Assembly: GCA_021161465.1 (NCBI GenBank) | Contig: JAGHAM010000021.1 | Location: forward strand, 1 to 18,198 | DNA from: Candidatus Iainarchaeum sp. | GTDB lineage: Archaea; B1Sed10-29; WALL01; JAGHAM01 | Length of the DNA: 18,198 nt | Direction of reading: 5' to 3' | Shown: positions 1 to 7,707 of the stretch, in pieces | Layout: every line of letters starts with the position of its first letter | Numbering within the stretch: the first letter of the stretch is position 1 | Made by a program: the position numbers and the translations under genes | The notes under the pieces: model-generated | The model's input: the letters and a program-made list of their open reading frames with translations, nothing else | The model's database searches: none | What the model was told of the DNA's origin: nothing

Positions 1-314
1 GAACAACACTGACTACCAGAGGAGCAGCTGTGACCGTTTGAACAACATCCACAGTCAGTCTTGCAGCTTCGGCAGGTTTCACCACCATTACAGCTGCCGT
101 CCCCACAATATGCGCATGAGCTCTTGCAAACACCATTACAGCAGTGTAGCCCAGAGCAGCATCCAAGTGAGGAGCATCCGCACGACTGTCCACTGTGGCA
201 GCAGGTTGTGACGTTTGGATTGGTGCCTGCATGGGCTTCAGGAACAAAGAAAGCAAAGGTTACAAAAATCGTTGAGAAGAGGAGTATGGCAGCAATAAGC
301 GCTGAGCGTTTCAT
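1..314 (-). CDS. Secreted cysteine-rich protein, 3' end cut off by window edge
   Basis: An open frame runs from ATG at 314 off the left edge (104 complete codons, no stop). The first ~29 residues form a signal peptide: MKRS, then a long hydrophobic run ending in EAHA. The mature part is extremely Cys-rich, about 20 Cys in the visible ~75 residues, many as CC pairs. It includes a module at about residues 70-89 of the form CGDGxCxxGETCxxCxxDCG, which recurs in secreted proteins of DPANN and related archaea. The protein is probably exported and disulfide-bonded; the function is unknown. A TATA-like box about 25 nt upstream of the ATG suggests a leaderless transcript. The plus-strand reading of this region has no signal or domain logic and is taken as a shadow. 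Confidence 0.72.
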   Translation of the reverse strand, partial: MKRSALIAAILLFSTIFVTFAFFVPEAHAGTNPNVTTCCHSGQSCGCSSLGCCSGLHCCNGVCKSSCAYCGDGSCNGGETCRSCKTDCGCCSNGHSCSSGSQCC

Positions 315-333
315 CAGTTATTAAAAGCCAATT

Positions 334-345
334 CAGTTATTTAAT
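334..345 (-). promoter_or_regulatory. TATA-box promoter of the Cys-rich protein
   Basis: On the minus strand the sequence reads AGATTAAATAAC. Its centre lies about 25 nt upstream of the ATG at 314, so transcription would start at or next to the start codon (leaderless). No SD-like sequence precedes this ATG, which agrees. Confidence 0.5.
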
Positions 346-375
346 CTTTTGCCCGTCCCTCTGTGGCAGTCGATA

Positions 376-408
376 GAAAAAAATGTAGGGAGGTGCCCGA
401 AGGCACCC
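376..408 (-). terminator. Hairpin terminator with UUCG tetraloop and T7 tract
   Basis: Just after the PKD gene's TAA, the minus strand reads GGTGCC-TTCG-GGCACC (402-407 paired with 392-397), extendable by one G-U pair. Eight bases later comes a run of seven T (377-383). C(UUCG)G is an exceptionally stable RNA tetraloop. Archaeal termination depends mainly on the U tract; the hairpin may also protect the 3' end. Confidence 0.65.
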
Positions 409-411
409 GGT

Positions 412-1221
412 TTAAAATGGTAGGAGCTTTCTGCCAAAGAAAGTAAGTCCAGTGTTTGTTCTTTTTATGGGGTTGCTGTTTGTCTTTTTTGGGGTTACTC
501 CCTTAGCTTTTGGCATACTGATAGTCATGTTTGTCCAGATACTGGTAGCATTTGCTTTGTCCCAATCCCTGACACCAAGGTTGTAATTAACCACTTGTTC
601 CCAAGGTTTGTTCACTGGCCATGTGTGATTCATCTGGACGAGTGTTCCTCCTTGGACCCAACCAGAGAAGCTACTGGTCCCATCTCCCCAAGCGAACTCC
701 ACCATCACCTTGCTGCCGAAAGGGTCATCTCCAGCTATGCACTGGCAGGTGTATTCCTTTCCACCAACACCGGTTCCATATGGTATGTTGCACTTCAGTT
801 GTTCAGGAGGGTAGGGCCCTAGGTTGGAGATGACAGTCGTGCCTCTGGTTGTTTTCTTGCCCTTGTTATCAGTCACTGTTAGCTTAACTTTGTAAATGCC
901 ATCTTTCCTGTAGGTGTGCCATGGGTTCCTTAGTATGCTGTGCTTTCCATCACCAAAGTCCCAATAGTATTTCACTATTCTACCATCTGGGTCATATGAC
1001 CCTGTTGAATAAAACCTAACCAGCAAAGGCGTTTCCCCTTTTCTTGGAGTTGCTTTTATAGCAGCAACGGGAGCCTTGTTGCCGCTGTTAACTACAATCC
1101 CCTTGCTTTTCAAGAAAGATAAGAACCATGGGCTATAACTAAATTTAGCTGCAACCAGTGGTGCGCTTATCACAGATATTGCAAGTAGGCACATGATACC
1201 TATTATCATAGTTTTTTTCAT
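412..1221 (-). CDS. Secreted PKD-domain protein
   Basis: 269 residues. Residues 1-25 are a signal peptide (MKKT, hydrophobic core, A-rich end), so the protein is exported. Residues ~48-132 are a canonical PKD domain: SYDPDG, then WDFGDG (87-92), HTY (102-104), a YKVKLTVTDNKG strand and a closing strand. Residues ~135-236 look like a second, diverged PKD/Ig-like domain: FAWGDG (176-181), NHTW (198-201), then YNLGVRDWD. It also carries a Cys pair (C159 and C161), plus C144. The tail (237-269) is basic and low in complexity, without an obvious membrane anchor. PKD domains usually serve in surface adhesion or S-layer-like assemblies; the exact role here is unknown. The start is supported by the SD GGTGGTGA 6 nt upstream and by a separate promoter. 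A strong hairpin terminator follows, so the gene is probably monocistronic. Confidence 0.85.
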   Translation of the reverse strand: MKKTMIIGIMCLLAISVISAPLVAAKFSYSPWFLSFLKSKGIVVNSGNKAPVAAIKATPRKGETPLLVRFYSTGSYDPDGRIVKYYWDFGDGKHSILRNPWHTYRKDGIYKVKLTVTDNKGKKTTRGTTVISNLGPYPPEQLKCNIPYGTGVGGKEYTCQCIAGDDPFGSKVMVEFAWGDGTSSFSGWVQGGTLVQMNHTWPVNKPWEQVVNYNLGVRDWDKANATSIWTNMTISMPKAKGVTPKKTNSNPIKRTNTGLTFFGRKLLPF

Positions 1222-1263
1222 ATAGTCTCACCACCTAATAGTAGTAACATTATTGCATAGCAA

Positions 1264-1272
1264 CTATTTAAA
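1264..1272 (-). promoter_or_regulatory. TATA box of the PKD gene
   Basis: Minus strand TTTAAATAG with upstream AAAGG. The predicted start site is near 1240, giving a ~20-nt leader that contains the GGTGGTGA SD of the ATG at 1221. It lies in the 71-bp gap after the upstream gene's TAA, so the PKD gene can be transcribed on its own. Confidence 0.6.
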
Positions 1273-1292
1273 CCTTTAGTTTCTTTCCCCCG

Positions 1293-2507
1293 TTAACCTT
1301 TAAGTTCATTGAAATATTTCTTTATTAGGTCCATCTCCGATTCTGTGTAACCCTCTTTGCTTAGCTGCTTCCTTATCTCACTGCTTGATACGCCTGATTT
1401 CGCCTGCTCTACTGCAGTCTTTGCACGTTCCCTAAGCTCTTCAAGATACTTGGCATTGCCTAATAATTCATCCTCCAGCCGCACCAGTTCGTTTTCATAT
1501 GCTCTCATTCTGGATTCCTCTTCTGCAGTCAGCCCAACGTTTATCTTCTTTGTAGAAAGCTTCGATAGTCCTGTCTTAAGCTCGATTTTTCTCTGTTTAA
1601 GCTCTTCCAAGTGCTCCCTTTCCTTCTCTAACTCTTTTTCCCTCATGGTCTTTTCAACTTCTCCTGCTGCTCTTTTCTTTGAGTATAGGTATGCTATGAC
1701 AGCAATAATGATTATAAACAACATAACACCGATGGCAATCACAATCAGACCGCTGGTTCCTTCAAGTGGAGAGGGGGTATAATAAACAGTGAATACTTTC
1801 GATTTGGTGTTTCCACTTGGGTCGGTTACAGTTAAAGTGAAATCGTTCCTACCAGACACCAGTATGGTTGTAACGTTAATGTCAAAATAACCGGAGTCAT
1901 TGGCTAGGGAGGTATAGTTGATTGTCGGTTTCTTACTGCCTTCGTAGTCAATCAATGGCCCTTCAAGATGGATCCACACATTGCAATTTCTATAGTTTGA
2001 CCAGAAATTTGCCTCATCTTGACTCGTGCTTTCTTCAACCATCTTGTCACAGAAGCTGCGGTCATCAGTTCTCCCAGAGAGTATGAGGTTTATCGCCCTC
2101 TTACTCGTGTTCATAGAGCTATTTGATGGCTTAAACAACTCAAGTGAGACTTTGTTGTCCCATGTTGTTTCGAATGCATCCTTTAGATAGTACGTTTTAT
2201 TCTGTGTTACGTTCACGAACCAGTCAAGTTCTATGGGCGGCGTCGTTTTTCCAAGATAACCTATAATTTTTGTTCGTGTGTCGTTTAGCTTCAGCCCTGG
2301 CACACCTTTGAATGTTACCTCGATGTCATACACCCACTCTTTTTTCCAATCTTCAGGTAGTTTTACACTGCAGGAAATTATATGTGGCCCAACTGTTAGG
2401 TTTACATAATCTTGGTCGGGTATGCAACGGATAGGCTGTGACCTGGCACTGACAGTTGGTAAAAGGGCGATGAGCACTATCACACAGAAAGCTTTAAAGA
2501 TTTGCAT
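1293..2507 (-). CDS. Single-pass membrane protein, extracellular beta domains plus cytoplasmic coiled coil
   Basis: 404 residues from the ATG at 2507. That start gives a clean signal peptide (MQIFKAF plus hydrophobic core, cleavage near SARS), and an AAGGAGGAG SD lies 10 nt upstream. A longer frame from 2549 would put a charged 14-residue extension before the signal and overlap the upstream gene more, so it was rejected. Order: signal (1-21); extracellular, N-glycosylation-rich beta region with Ig-like end (to ~250); one transmembrane helix (~253-275) followed by KKR; then a cytoplasmic coiled coil (~283-361) and an EIRKQL-EGYT motif (377-388). The last 80 residues are ~51% identical, without gaps, to the neighbouring 201-residue protein. 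Not a family I can name. The topology suggests a surface sensor or scaffold. It overlaps the upstream gene by 14 nt and is cotranscribed with it. Confidence 0.8.
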   Translation of the reverse strand: MQIFKAFCVIVLIALLPTVSARSQPIRCIPDQDYVNLTVGPHIISCSVKLPEDWKKEWVYDIEVTFKGVPGLKLNDTRTKIIGYLGKTTPPIELDWFVNVTQNKTYYLKDAFETTWDNKVSLELFKPSNSSMNTSKRAINLILSGRTDDRSFCDKMVEESTSQDEANFWSNYRNCNVWIHLEGPLIDYEGSKKPTINYTSLANDSGYFDINVTTILVSGRNDFTLTVTDPSGNTKSKVFTVYYTPSPLEGTSGLIVIAIGVMLFIIIIAVIAYLYSKKRAAGEVEKTMREKELEKEREHLEELKQRKIELKTGLSKLSTKKINVGLTAEEESRMRAYENELVRLEDELLGNAKYLEELRERAKTAVEQAKSGVSSSEIRKQLSKEGYTESEMDLIKKYFNELKG

Positions 2508-3099
2508 TTTTCCCCAACTCCTCCTTAAGCTCAGCTTTTCTTCTGGCAAATAATAACCTTATTATTGCAATCTCTTTCTTGGTGTACCCTTCATCTATGA
2601 GCTTTTTTCTTATCTCCTTGCTTGGAGTTCCCCCAATGGCCTGCTGAAGTGCCCAGTCAGCCTTCTCACTTAGCTCCGACAAAAATGCATCATTACTTAG
2701 GAGTTCCTGCTGCAGCAAAAACAATTCCTGCTCGTAGAATTTCCTTTTAACTTCTTCTTCTGGTGACAGCCCAACATTTATTTTTTTAATCTGAAGTTTG
2801 GCCAGCATTCCCGCTATGTATCTCCTTCTCCTTCTCATCCATTCCAGGGCTTTTAACTCCTCAGGGTTCTCCTGTTTTTTCTTGATAGTTGGCTCTACCC
2901 TCTCAATCCTATCAGCTATCTCTTCCCTTTCTACACTCTCGCTTTTCCTGCTTTTCCTGGAAGATGAGAACAGCAAAAGCAACAACAGGATGGACATAAC
3001 AGAAACTAGCAAAATCCCAATGAAAAGCAGCTCTGGCTTTGATGTGGGATAGCTGCTTATGTCTTCTACCTGTGAGCCTGCAGCAGAAATTAGGTCCAT
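2494..3099 (-). CDS. Small single-pass membrane protein sharing the cytoplasmic domain of its neighbour
   Basis: 201 residues. A short, polar N-terminus (1-22) without a cleavable signal is followed by one transmembrane helix (~23-44) and a basic stretch (RKSRKSES), implying N-out/C-in topology. Then comes a charged helical region with a poly-Arg patch (MRRRRRY, ~88-94) and the domain shared with the downstream gene: KKINVGL-xx-EEE (105-116), a coiled coil, and EIRKKL-DEGYTKKE (162-176). This looks like a paralogous pair in which one member has a large ectodomain and the other has none. First gene of a two-gene operon. A TATA box 22-30 nt upstream of the ATG at 3099 implies a leaderless start. 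Function unknown; a small helical protein-protein interaction or regulatory role is inference. Confidence 0.78.
   Translation of the reverse strand: MDLISAAGSQVEDISSYPTSKPELLFIGILLVSVMSILLLLLLFSSSRKSRKSESVEREEIADRIERVEPTIKKKQENPEELKALEWMRRRRRYIAGMLAKLQIKKINVGLSPEEEVKRKFYEQELFLLQQELLSNDAFLSELSEKADWALQQAIGGTPSKEIRKKLIDEGYTKKEIAIIRLLFARRKAELKEELGKNANL
2518..2526 (-). promoter_or_regulatory. SD that sets the start of the 404-residue membrane protein
   Basis: Minus-strand AAGGAGGAG lies inside the 3' end of the upstream gene, 10 nt before the ATG at 2507. It favours this start over the in-frame codon at 2549, which has no comparable SD. Confidence 0.6.
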
Positions 3100-3120
3100 A
3101 AATTAAACAAAGGCGAAGAG

Positions 3121-3129
3121 CTATTTAAT
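3121..3129 (-). promoter_or_regulatory. TATA box of the membrane-protein pair
   Basis: Minus strand ATTAAATAG; the centre is about 26 nt from the ATG at 3099, predicting a leaderless mRNA. It shares a ~117-bp divergent intergenic region with the sepF promoter. Confidence 0.5.
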
Positions 3130-3164
3130 GAATTAGGTTTTATGGTGCCTTCAGACCAGCAAAG

Positions 3165-3174
3165 CTATTTATTC
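3165..3174 (+). promoter_or_regulatory. TATA box of sepF
   Basis: CTATTTATTC; a start site near 3195 would leave a ~22-nt leader that contains the SD GGAGGG (3205-3210). This also argues against translation beginning at the upstream in-frame codon at 3142, which would lie before the promoter. Confidence 0.5.
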
Positions 3175-3216
3175 CACTTTTTTCATAAACTAACAGAGTT
3201 AATAGGAGGGCATGAT

Positions 3217-3591
3217 ATGATGGGGTTTCTTAACAAGTTCAAGGGAAAGTTTAGTGGCGAATCCGAAGAGGAGGTAAACATCGACGAATTTTTGGACACT
3301 CTTGGGGTGGAGAACGAGGACCTTTTGGTCGAAGAGGCTAATATGTGGGTCAGGCCTTATGTTATTGAGGATCTTGAGGATATACCTGCAATAGACAATG
3401 ACTTGGATAAAGGCAATATTGTAATCTTAAACGTAGAGCCTTTATACAAGAGGAACACTATAAAACTGAAGCAAGCGATATCCAAGATAAAATCTCACGC
3501 AACTGAGATAGATGGCGATATAGCAAGGCTTAGTGAATACAAGTTACTGGTAACTCCAAAAGGAGTTAAAGTAGCAAAGGTAAAAAAGTGA
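3217..3591 (+). CDS. sepF: Archaeal cell-division protein SepF
   Basis: 124 residues (123 if the adjacent ATG at 3220 is used). The SD GGAGGG sits 6 nt upstream of 3217; the longer frame from 3142 would begin upstream of the predicted promoter. The N-terminus MGFLNKFKGKF can form the amphipathic membrane-targeting helix typical of SepF. It is followed by an acidic linker and the SepF/DUF552 core: WVRPY, GNIVILNVEPL, a long helix, and DGDIARLSEYKLLVTP. In archaea SepF dimers tether FtsZ to the membrane at midcell (family knowledge). No ftsZ is visible here. The next gene starts 4 nt downstream, so the two are very likely cotranscribed and the partner may act at the membrane with SepF. Confidence 0.88.
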   Translation: MMGFLNKFKGKFSGESEEEVNIDEFLDTLGVENEDLLVEEANMWVRPYVIEDLEDIPAIDNDLDKGNIVILNVEPLYKRNTIKLKQAISKIKSHATEIDGDIARLSEYKLLVTPKGVKVAKVKK

Positions 3592-3595
3592 CTTT

Positions 3596-4387
3596 ATGCC
3601 TTTGCTGGACGCTCCCGCTTTCCAGCTCAGAATAGAAGCTAAGGATGCCCTCGGCATTCTGGAGGGTATCCTTAGGGAGAAGCACTGGAGAGGTTTTGAG
3701 CTAGCGAATCTGAGTTTGGTTTACGTACCATACTGGTTCTTTAATTATGATGTTTACCGTGAGGAAGAGGGCCATTCCGAGAGCTTTTCCTCACAGATGT
3801 GTTTAAATGCCACTACTGGTGAGATGGAACCCTTGATAGCTAGGGTTGTGAAAGAGATACCTCTTGAGAAGTCAAAGGAGATAACACACGATGTTGCATT
3901 CACCGTTGAGTCGCCAAGCGTGCAGAAAGATGAAGTAAAGAAGATTGCCCCTATAAAGATTGCAGGCCAGCTTGGCATACCAAAGAGCAATGTTACAATT
4001 TCTGGCATAACCTTGTTTTATATCCCCATTTACAAGATATGGATTACTCTGAGGGCAGGATACCGCAGGCTGGACTTAGATGGAATGAGTGGCTCTCCAC
4101 TGAATATAGAGGAAGTTCCTGAGAGAGAGCGCGGGTTTATGGAAGTTACGCGTGATATGCTTGAAGAGCTTAAGACACCGAAGGGTTGGGTGGACTACTC
4201 AAAGAAGGCCTTTTATTGGGGACTTGGTGTAACGACAGGTATGACACAAAAGGCCATGACCAGTGTCCAGGAGAGTTCCACAATCAGGAATGCTCTCAAA
4301 TGGCTGTTCTTAACAAGAACTGGGCGCTACACTTTACTGGTGCTTATAGCGGCAGTATTGCTTCTCTTAGTGGCTGCGAAGAAATAA
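3596..4387 (+). CDS. C-terminally membrane-anchored protein encoded with sepF, internal duplication
   Basis: 263 residues, no signal peptide. One strong transmembrane helix at ~244-260 ends in AAKK, making it a tail-anchored protein with a cytosolic body. The body seems to hold two copies of one unit. Each has a helix, then an aromatic strand (LVYVPYWFFNYDV, 41-53; LFYIPIYKIWITL, 140-152), then a polar hairpin with a TG or SG turn (NATTGEMEPL; DGMSGSPLNI). I do not recognise a named family. The gene starts 4 nt after the sepF stop with only a weak SD, which suggests translational coupling. The context makes a role in division or at the inner face of the membrane plausible, but that is inference. 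Its TAA is two bases from the stop of the convergent polymerase gene. Confidence 0.75.
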   Translation: MPLLDAPAFQLRIEAKDALGILEGILREKHWRGFELANLSLVYVPYWFFNYDVYREEEGHSESFSSQMCLNATTGEMEPLIARVVKEIPLEKSKEITHDVAFTVESPSVQKDEVKKIAPIKIAGQLGIPKSNVTISGITLFYIPIYKIWITLRAGYRRLDLDGMSGSPLNIEEVPERERGFMEVTRDMLEELKTPKGWVDYSKKAFYWGLGVTTGMTQKAMTSVQESSTIRNALKWLFLTRTGRYTLLVLIAAVLLLLVAAKK

Positions 4388-4389
4388 GG

Positions 4390-7300
4390 CTACATGAAAT
4401 CAGTCAAGGACTGTTGAGCTTCTTTATCGTTCACGAATACGGAGTCTATGTTTCTTTCTACCAACTCAAGCCTTTGTTTCATATAGTCAGATAAACCATA
4501 TTCCCTGGCTATTCTCTGGCTTACTTCCAGATATTTCCTGACAGAGCCCCCAGCTACAGTTAGTATTACCTTGCCACCACAATAGATGCACTTACCAATC
4601 AAAGGTACCCTCCTGTATTTAGCATTGCATTTCACGCACCTGAACCTCTGCTCCCCAAATGCACGGAGATTCCCGTATATATCTGGCAGGAAATGAGAAT
4701 TCAATAAGCGTTTCGCTTCATCCTTCTCATCAACGGCTCTCACTTTCTTCCCAAGGTCTAGCTGGGCTTTTGCTTTGTCTTCCATGGCACCAAGTGTTTT
4801 GTAGGAAGAATTGGTAACGCCATCGTCAATAGCCCCAGTTTTGTGTGTGTACTTGAACCCATCATATTGCTTTTCTGTCCCAAGTCTATCCTTTACAAGC
4901 TCCACCTCAAACTCTGTTGGCTTTGGCAACTCTTTTGACCTTCTGTAAAATTCTAGTGGCAGATGGTCCACAGTTTCCATAAGATGCACCTGGTCATCCA
5001 CCTGCTTTGGGTTTATGGTTGTCGTCAGCACAAGACATGCATCCATCTTCCCACCCCTACTGGCAGGCAGATAATCCTTTGAGAAGTTGATTAAGGTGTC
5101 AAGTAGTATCATGAGTGAGTCTTCATCACCATCACAGTCCCTTCTGCATGCTGCATGGAAGAACGGGTGTGCATAACATACATTTGCCTTGCTGAAACCG
5201 ATGACTCGGCCAAGCACCCCAGCTGATGTATGTGGAGCAAGCCCAACGATAAGGGTGCCAACCAAATCCTCTCTCGTTTCGCAGTTGAAATAAGGCTTCA
5301 AACCGTAAATCCTTTCCAATTCCTCATCCAAAAACCTGGTAACTCTAAGGAACAATGACACCGCGTTTTCTGATGGGATTACATCCTGTGGAAATATCTC
5401 CAATACCTGTTCTTCGCTCTCAAGCGGTTTTCCGTTTACATCCTTTTTGTACCCAAGCGCTTTCAGCTTCTCAACGCTTGTTCCAATTTCTTTTGGAGTG
5501 AAATGCGTTAGCACAAGGTTGGTCGAATCAAATCTTATTGTTCCGTCCTTAAACGTGTGCAGGTCATTGTTGCAGCGCAGGATGCCCTTCTCTATTGGCT
5601 CAAAGGCTTTTGTTTCACTTATGGTTCCTTTCACACCCTTAAGTTCAGCCTTTGGTTTTCCTACTTTCAGGATTGCGCTCTCCATCACCTCTTTCAGGTT
5701 TACAGCGCGCTGTTCGTATTTTATTGCCTGCCCCCCACAGACCTCACACACGCCTGCTGCGGGTCTCCCACATTTGGAGCACACAGATTCTACGATAGCC
5801 CTCTCGTTGCAGTCATCGCACTTCCATGAGAGGAGCCTTTTGCCACACTTTGGGCATCTCAGTCTGGTTAGCTCTACTGAGATTATACCTTTCTCACTTG
5901 CTTTAACAAGTGACCTGGTTGGTCCGCCATAGTTCCCAACAGGGAACAGCAGGTGAGGTGCTGGCTTCATCAGCCGCTCCTTGGCTTTTTCTGGTCTCCC
6001 CATCCTTGAGCCTATATATGTTGGGCTCTTCTCTGGTATCTCAAACGGCGACAGTTCATTCACCAGCTGCATTGTGCTACCAGCACCAACACGGTCTATA
6101 ACCTCTTTACTGTTCCCGATGCTAAGCGTGGTGAATAGTGCCTCCTTGTAAGGGTGCTCAATGACGACTTTATCCCCCTCCAGATGGTGCGGTACCAGCA
6201 GCAGTTCCAATAATCGTTTTTCAGGCCCAACTTTAAGCTCACCAACCTCAAGCCATGATATAAGCTGCTTCAACTCATCTATACTAAGGTCATGATAGGG
6301 GAATACATACTCAGGGTGGAGAGGTATGTCATATTTTTGCGAGTATTCCACAGCTTCATCAAAACTTATATTGAACGCGTCTTTGCATTCGCCACCTTTG
6401 GACTTGAGTTCCTGTTCCCACCATTCCTCCACCCATGGGGAGGGCAGGACTACATGATTGTCTTTTATAAAATCCCCAAGGCTTACAAGCATATCCCCAA
6501 GGAACAACACTTCTTCGACATCATCCTTTACCTCTTCGGCATCTCTGAAGGTCTTGACTTTCGTCACCCTCCCGCCTTTAAGCCTTACAACAGGACCATC
6601 TATTGAGCTACATGGGGCTATAGCAGTTCCCTTGCCAGGCCTTTCAACCTTAAGTTGTGTCCCTATCGCTGGAAAGCTGTCCAGTATAACCATAGTTGCC
6701 GGGTTTATGCCTTTGCTCATCAGCCCTGTATTCCTTGCTCTCCCATATCTAAGACGGAAGCCACCAGGCCTGGATGGGTATGAAAAGATTGGCCTTCCAG
6801 CTACTATATCCTTTAGGTATTTGTCTTTTGGCTTTATTTCCTGCTTCCCTGGCTTGTTTTTTTCAACCTTTATTATAGAATGTAGCCAGTCCCAATTCAG
6901 GTCGAATGCCTTGGCGTAATTGACAATCCTACCTGCTTTCTGTGCTATACCCTCCCCCACAACCAGGCACATACCCCCACGGACCATGTTGCTCTTAATC
7001 CTGCTGAGGTTTTTGTGTATGTTTACTTCAACAGTTGTTGTGGGGGTCCCAGAAATGCACACGGGGCAGTTTTTCACAATTATCCTTGCTTCGTCATCAG
7101 TTGGCTTGTACTGCAGGCGTGAGACAACATTATGGTAGATATTCAGCTCCTCAACATACCTCTCAACCTCGCTTTCAGTTGGCCTGTACTCCTGCAACCC
7201 CAGCAGCTTCCTCGTGTAGTCTGCGAACAGGACTGCAAGTGCCTGTGCTGTTCCGCCAGCACTTCTTATCGGCCCGGCGAACTCCACGGTCAAGTACCTT

Positions 7301-7707
7301 GAGCCATCAGGGTTGCTTTCTATTTTTACTGAGGAGATACCTTCTATGGGAGCAGCCACAACACCTTCTGTTATTAAAGCAAGGGCTGCCCTTATGCTTT
7401 GCTCTGCCTTTTCTTCTTCCGACATCTCTCCAAATTCACCATTGACTATCTTCTTTATGATTTCGAGACCTACCAGCTCCCGTGGCTTTTCCTTAAGTAG
7501 TGCTTCTATAACTTTTCCTGATCCCTCGGGGCCGACCAGCCCTTCAACTCGCTCACCAAGCGTTGTTGCGAATGGAACTTCAACAAAAGTCTTTGGGTCC
7601 AGCCCGACAGCTCTGGCGCTCTTAGCAAGCTCGTATTCAATTGCTGCTTTCTTCTGCAAGTCTGAGTAATACTCTTCCACGTCCTTGCTCATCTTCAGCT
7701 TGCTCAT
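4390..7707 (-). CDS. polC: DNA polymerase D large subunit DP2 (catalytic)
   Basis: 1105 residues, slightly short of the usual ~1150-1270 for intein-free forms, and apparently complete. DP2 is the catalytic subunit of the archaeal replicative polymerase PolD, with a double-psi beta-barrel core like that of RNA polymerase. Visible marks: VEFAGPIRSAGGTAQA (141-156), the conserved NCPVC pair (C214, C217), and a zinc ribbon cluster (C618/C621, C630/C633, C643/C646, C654/C657). The active-site segment RRDCDGDED (855-863) has D859 and D861 as the likely metal-binding aspartates. A C-terminal zinc ribbon lies at C1024/C1027 and C1040/C1043. The last residues, QQSLTDFM, fit a PCNA-interacting PIP box (Q1098, L1101, F1104). 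No intein interrupts it. ATG with SD GGTGGTG; its ATGA overlaps the DP1 stop by 4 nt, so the two subunits are co-translated. The stop codon is TAG. Confidence 0.97.
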   Translation of the reverse strand: MSKLKMSKDVEEYYSDLQKKAAIEYELAKSARAVGLDPKTFVEVPFATTLGERVEGLVGPEGSGKVIEALLKEKPRELVGLEIIKKIVNGEFGEMSEEEKAEQSIRAALALITEGVVAAPIEGISSVKIESNPDGSRYLTVEFAGPIRSAGGTAQALAVLFADYTRKLLGLQEYRPTESEVERYVEELNIYHNVVSRLQYKPTDDEARIIVKNCPVCISGTPTTTVEVNIHKNLSRIKSNMVRGGMCLVVGEGIAQKAGRIVNYAKAFDLNWDWLHSIIKVEKNKPGKQEIKPKDKYLKDIVAGRPIFSYPSRPGGFRLRYGRARNTGLMSKGINPATMVILDSFPAIGTQLKVERPGKGTAIAPCSSIDGPVVRLKGGRVTKVKTFRDAEEVKDDVEEVLFLGDMLVSLGDFIKDNHVVLPSPWVEEWWEQELKSKGGECKDAFNISFDEAVEYSQKYDIPLHPEYVFPYHDLSIDELKQLISWLEVGELKVGPEKRLLELLLVPHHLEGDKVVIEHPYKEALFTTLSIGNSKEVIDRVGAGSTMQLVNELSPFEIPEKSPTYIGSRMGRPEKAKERLMKPAPHLLFPVGNYGGPTRSLVKASEKGIISVELTRLRCPKCGKRLLSWKCDDCNERAIVESVCSKCGRPAAGVCEVCGGQAIKYEQRAVNLKEVMESAILKVGKPKAELKGVKGTISETKAFEPIEKGILRCNNDLHTFKDGTIRFDSTNLVLTHFTPKEIGTSVEKLKALGYKKDVNGKPLESEEQVLEIFPQDVIPSENAVSLFLRVTRFLDEELERIYGLKPYFNCETREDLVGTLIVGLAPHTSAGVLGRVIGFSKANVCYAHPFFHAACRRDCDGDEDSLMILLDTLINFSKDYLPASRGGKMDACLVLTTTINPKQVDDQVHLMETVDHLPLEFYRRSKELPKPTEFEVELVKDRLGTEKQYDGFKYTHKTGAIDDGVTNSSYKTLGAMEDKAKAQLDLGKKVRAVDEKDEAKRLLNSHFLPDIYGNLRAFGEQRFRCVKCNAKYRRVPLIGKCIYCGGKVILTVAGGSVRKYLEVSQRIAREYGLSDYMKQRLELVERNIDSVFVNDKEAQQSLTDFM

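Noticed and set aside
61-324. 87-residue plus-strand open frame
   Set aside because: It is antisense to the signal-peptide-bearing Cys-rich gene; its Gln/Pro/His-rich composition is what antisense of Cys/Gly/Ser codons gives.
2508-2549. Longer start for the 404-residue membrane protein
   Set aside because: It adds a charged 14-residue leader before the signal peptide, has no SD, and deepens the overlap with the upstream gene.
5447-5932. 161-residue plus-strand open frame and others inside DP2
   Set aside because: All lie antisense to the fully conserved polymerase sequence, with no domains or start signals.
4390-7707. Possible intein in DP2
   Set aside because: DP2 is a common intein site, but the conserved motifs are contiguous and no splicing motifs appear.
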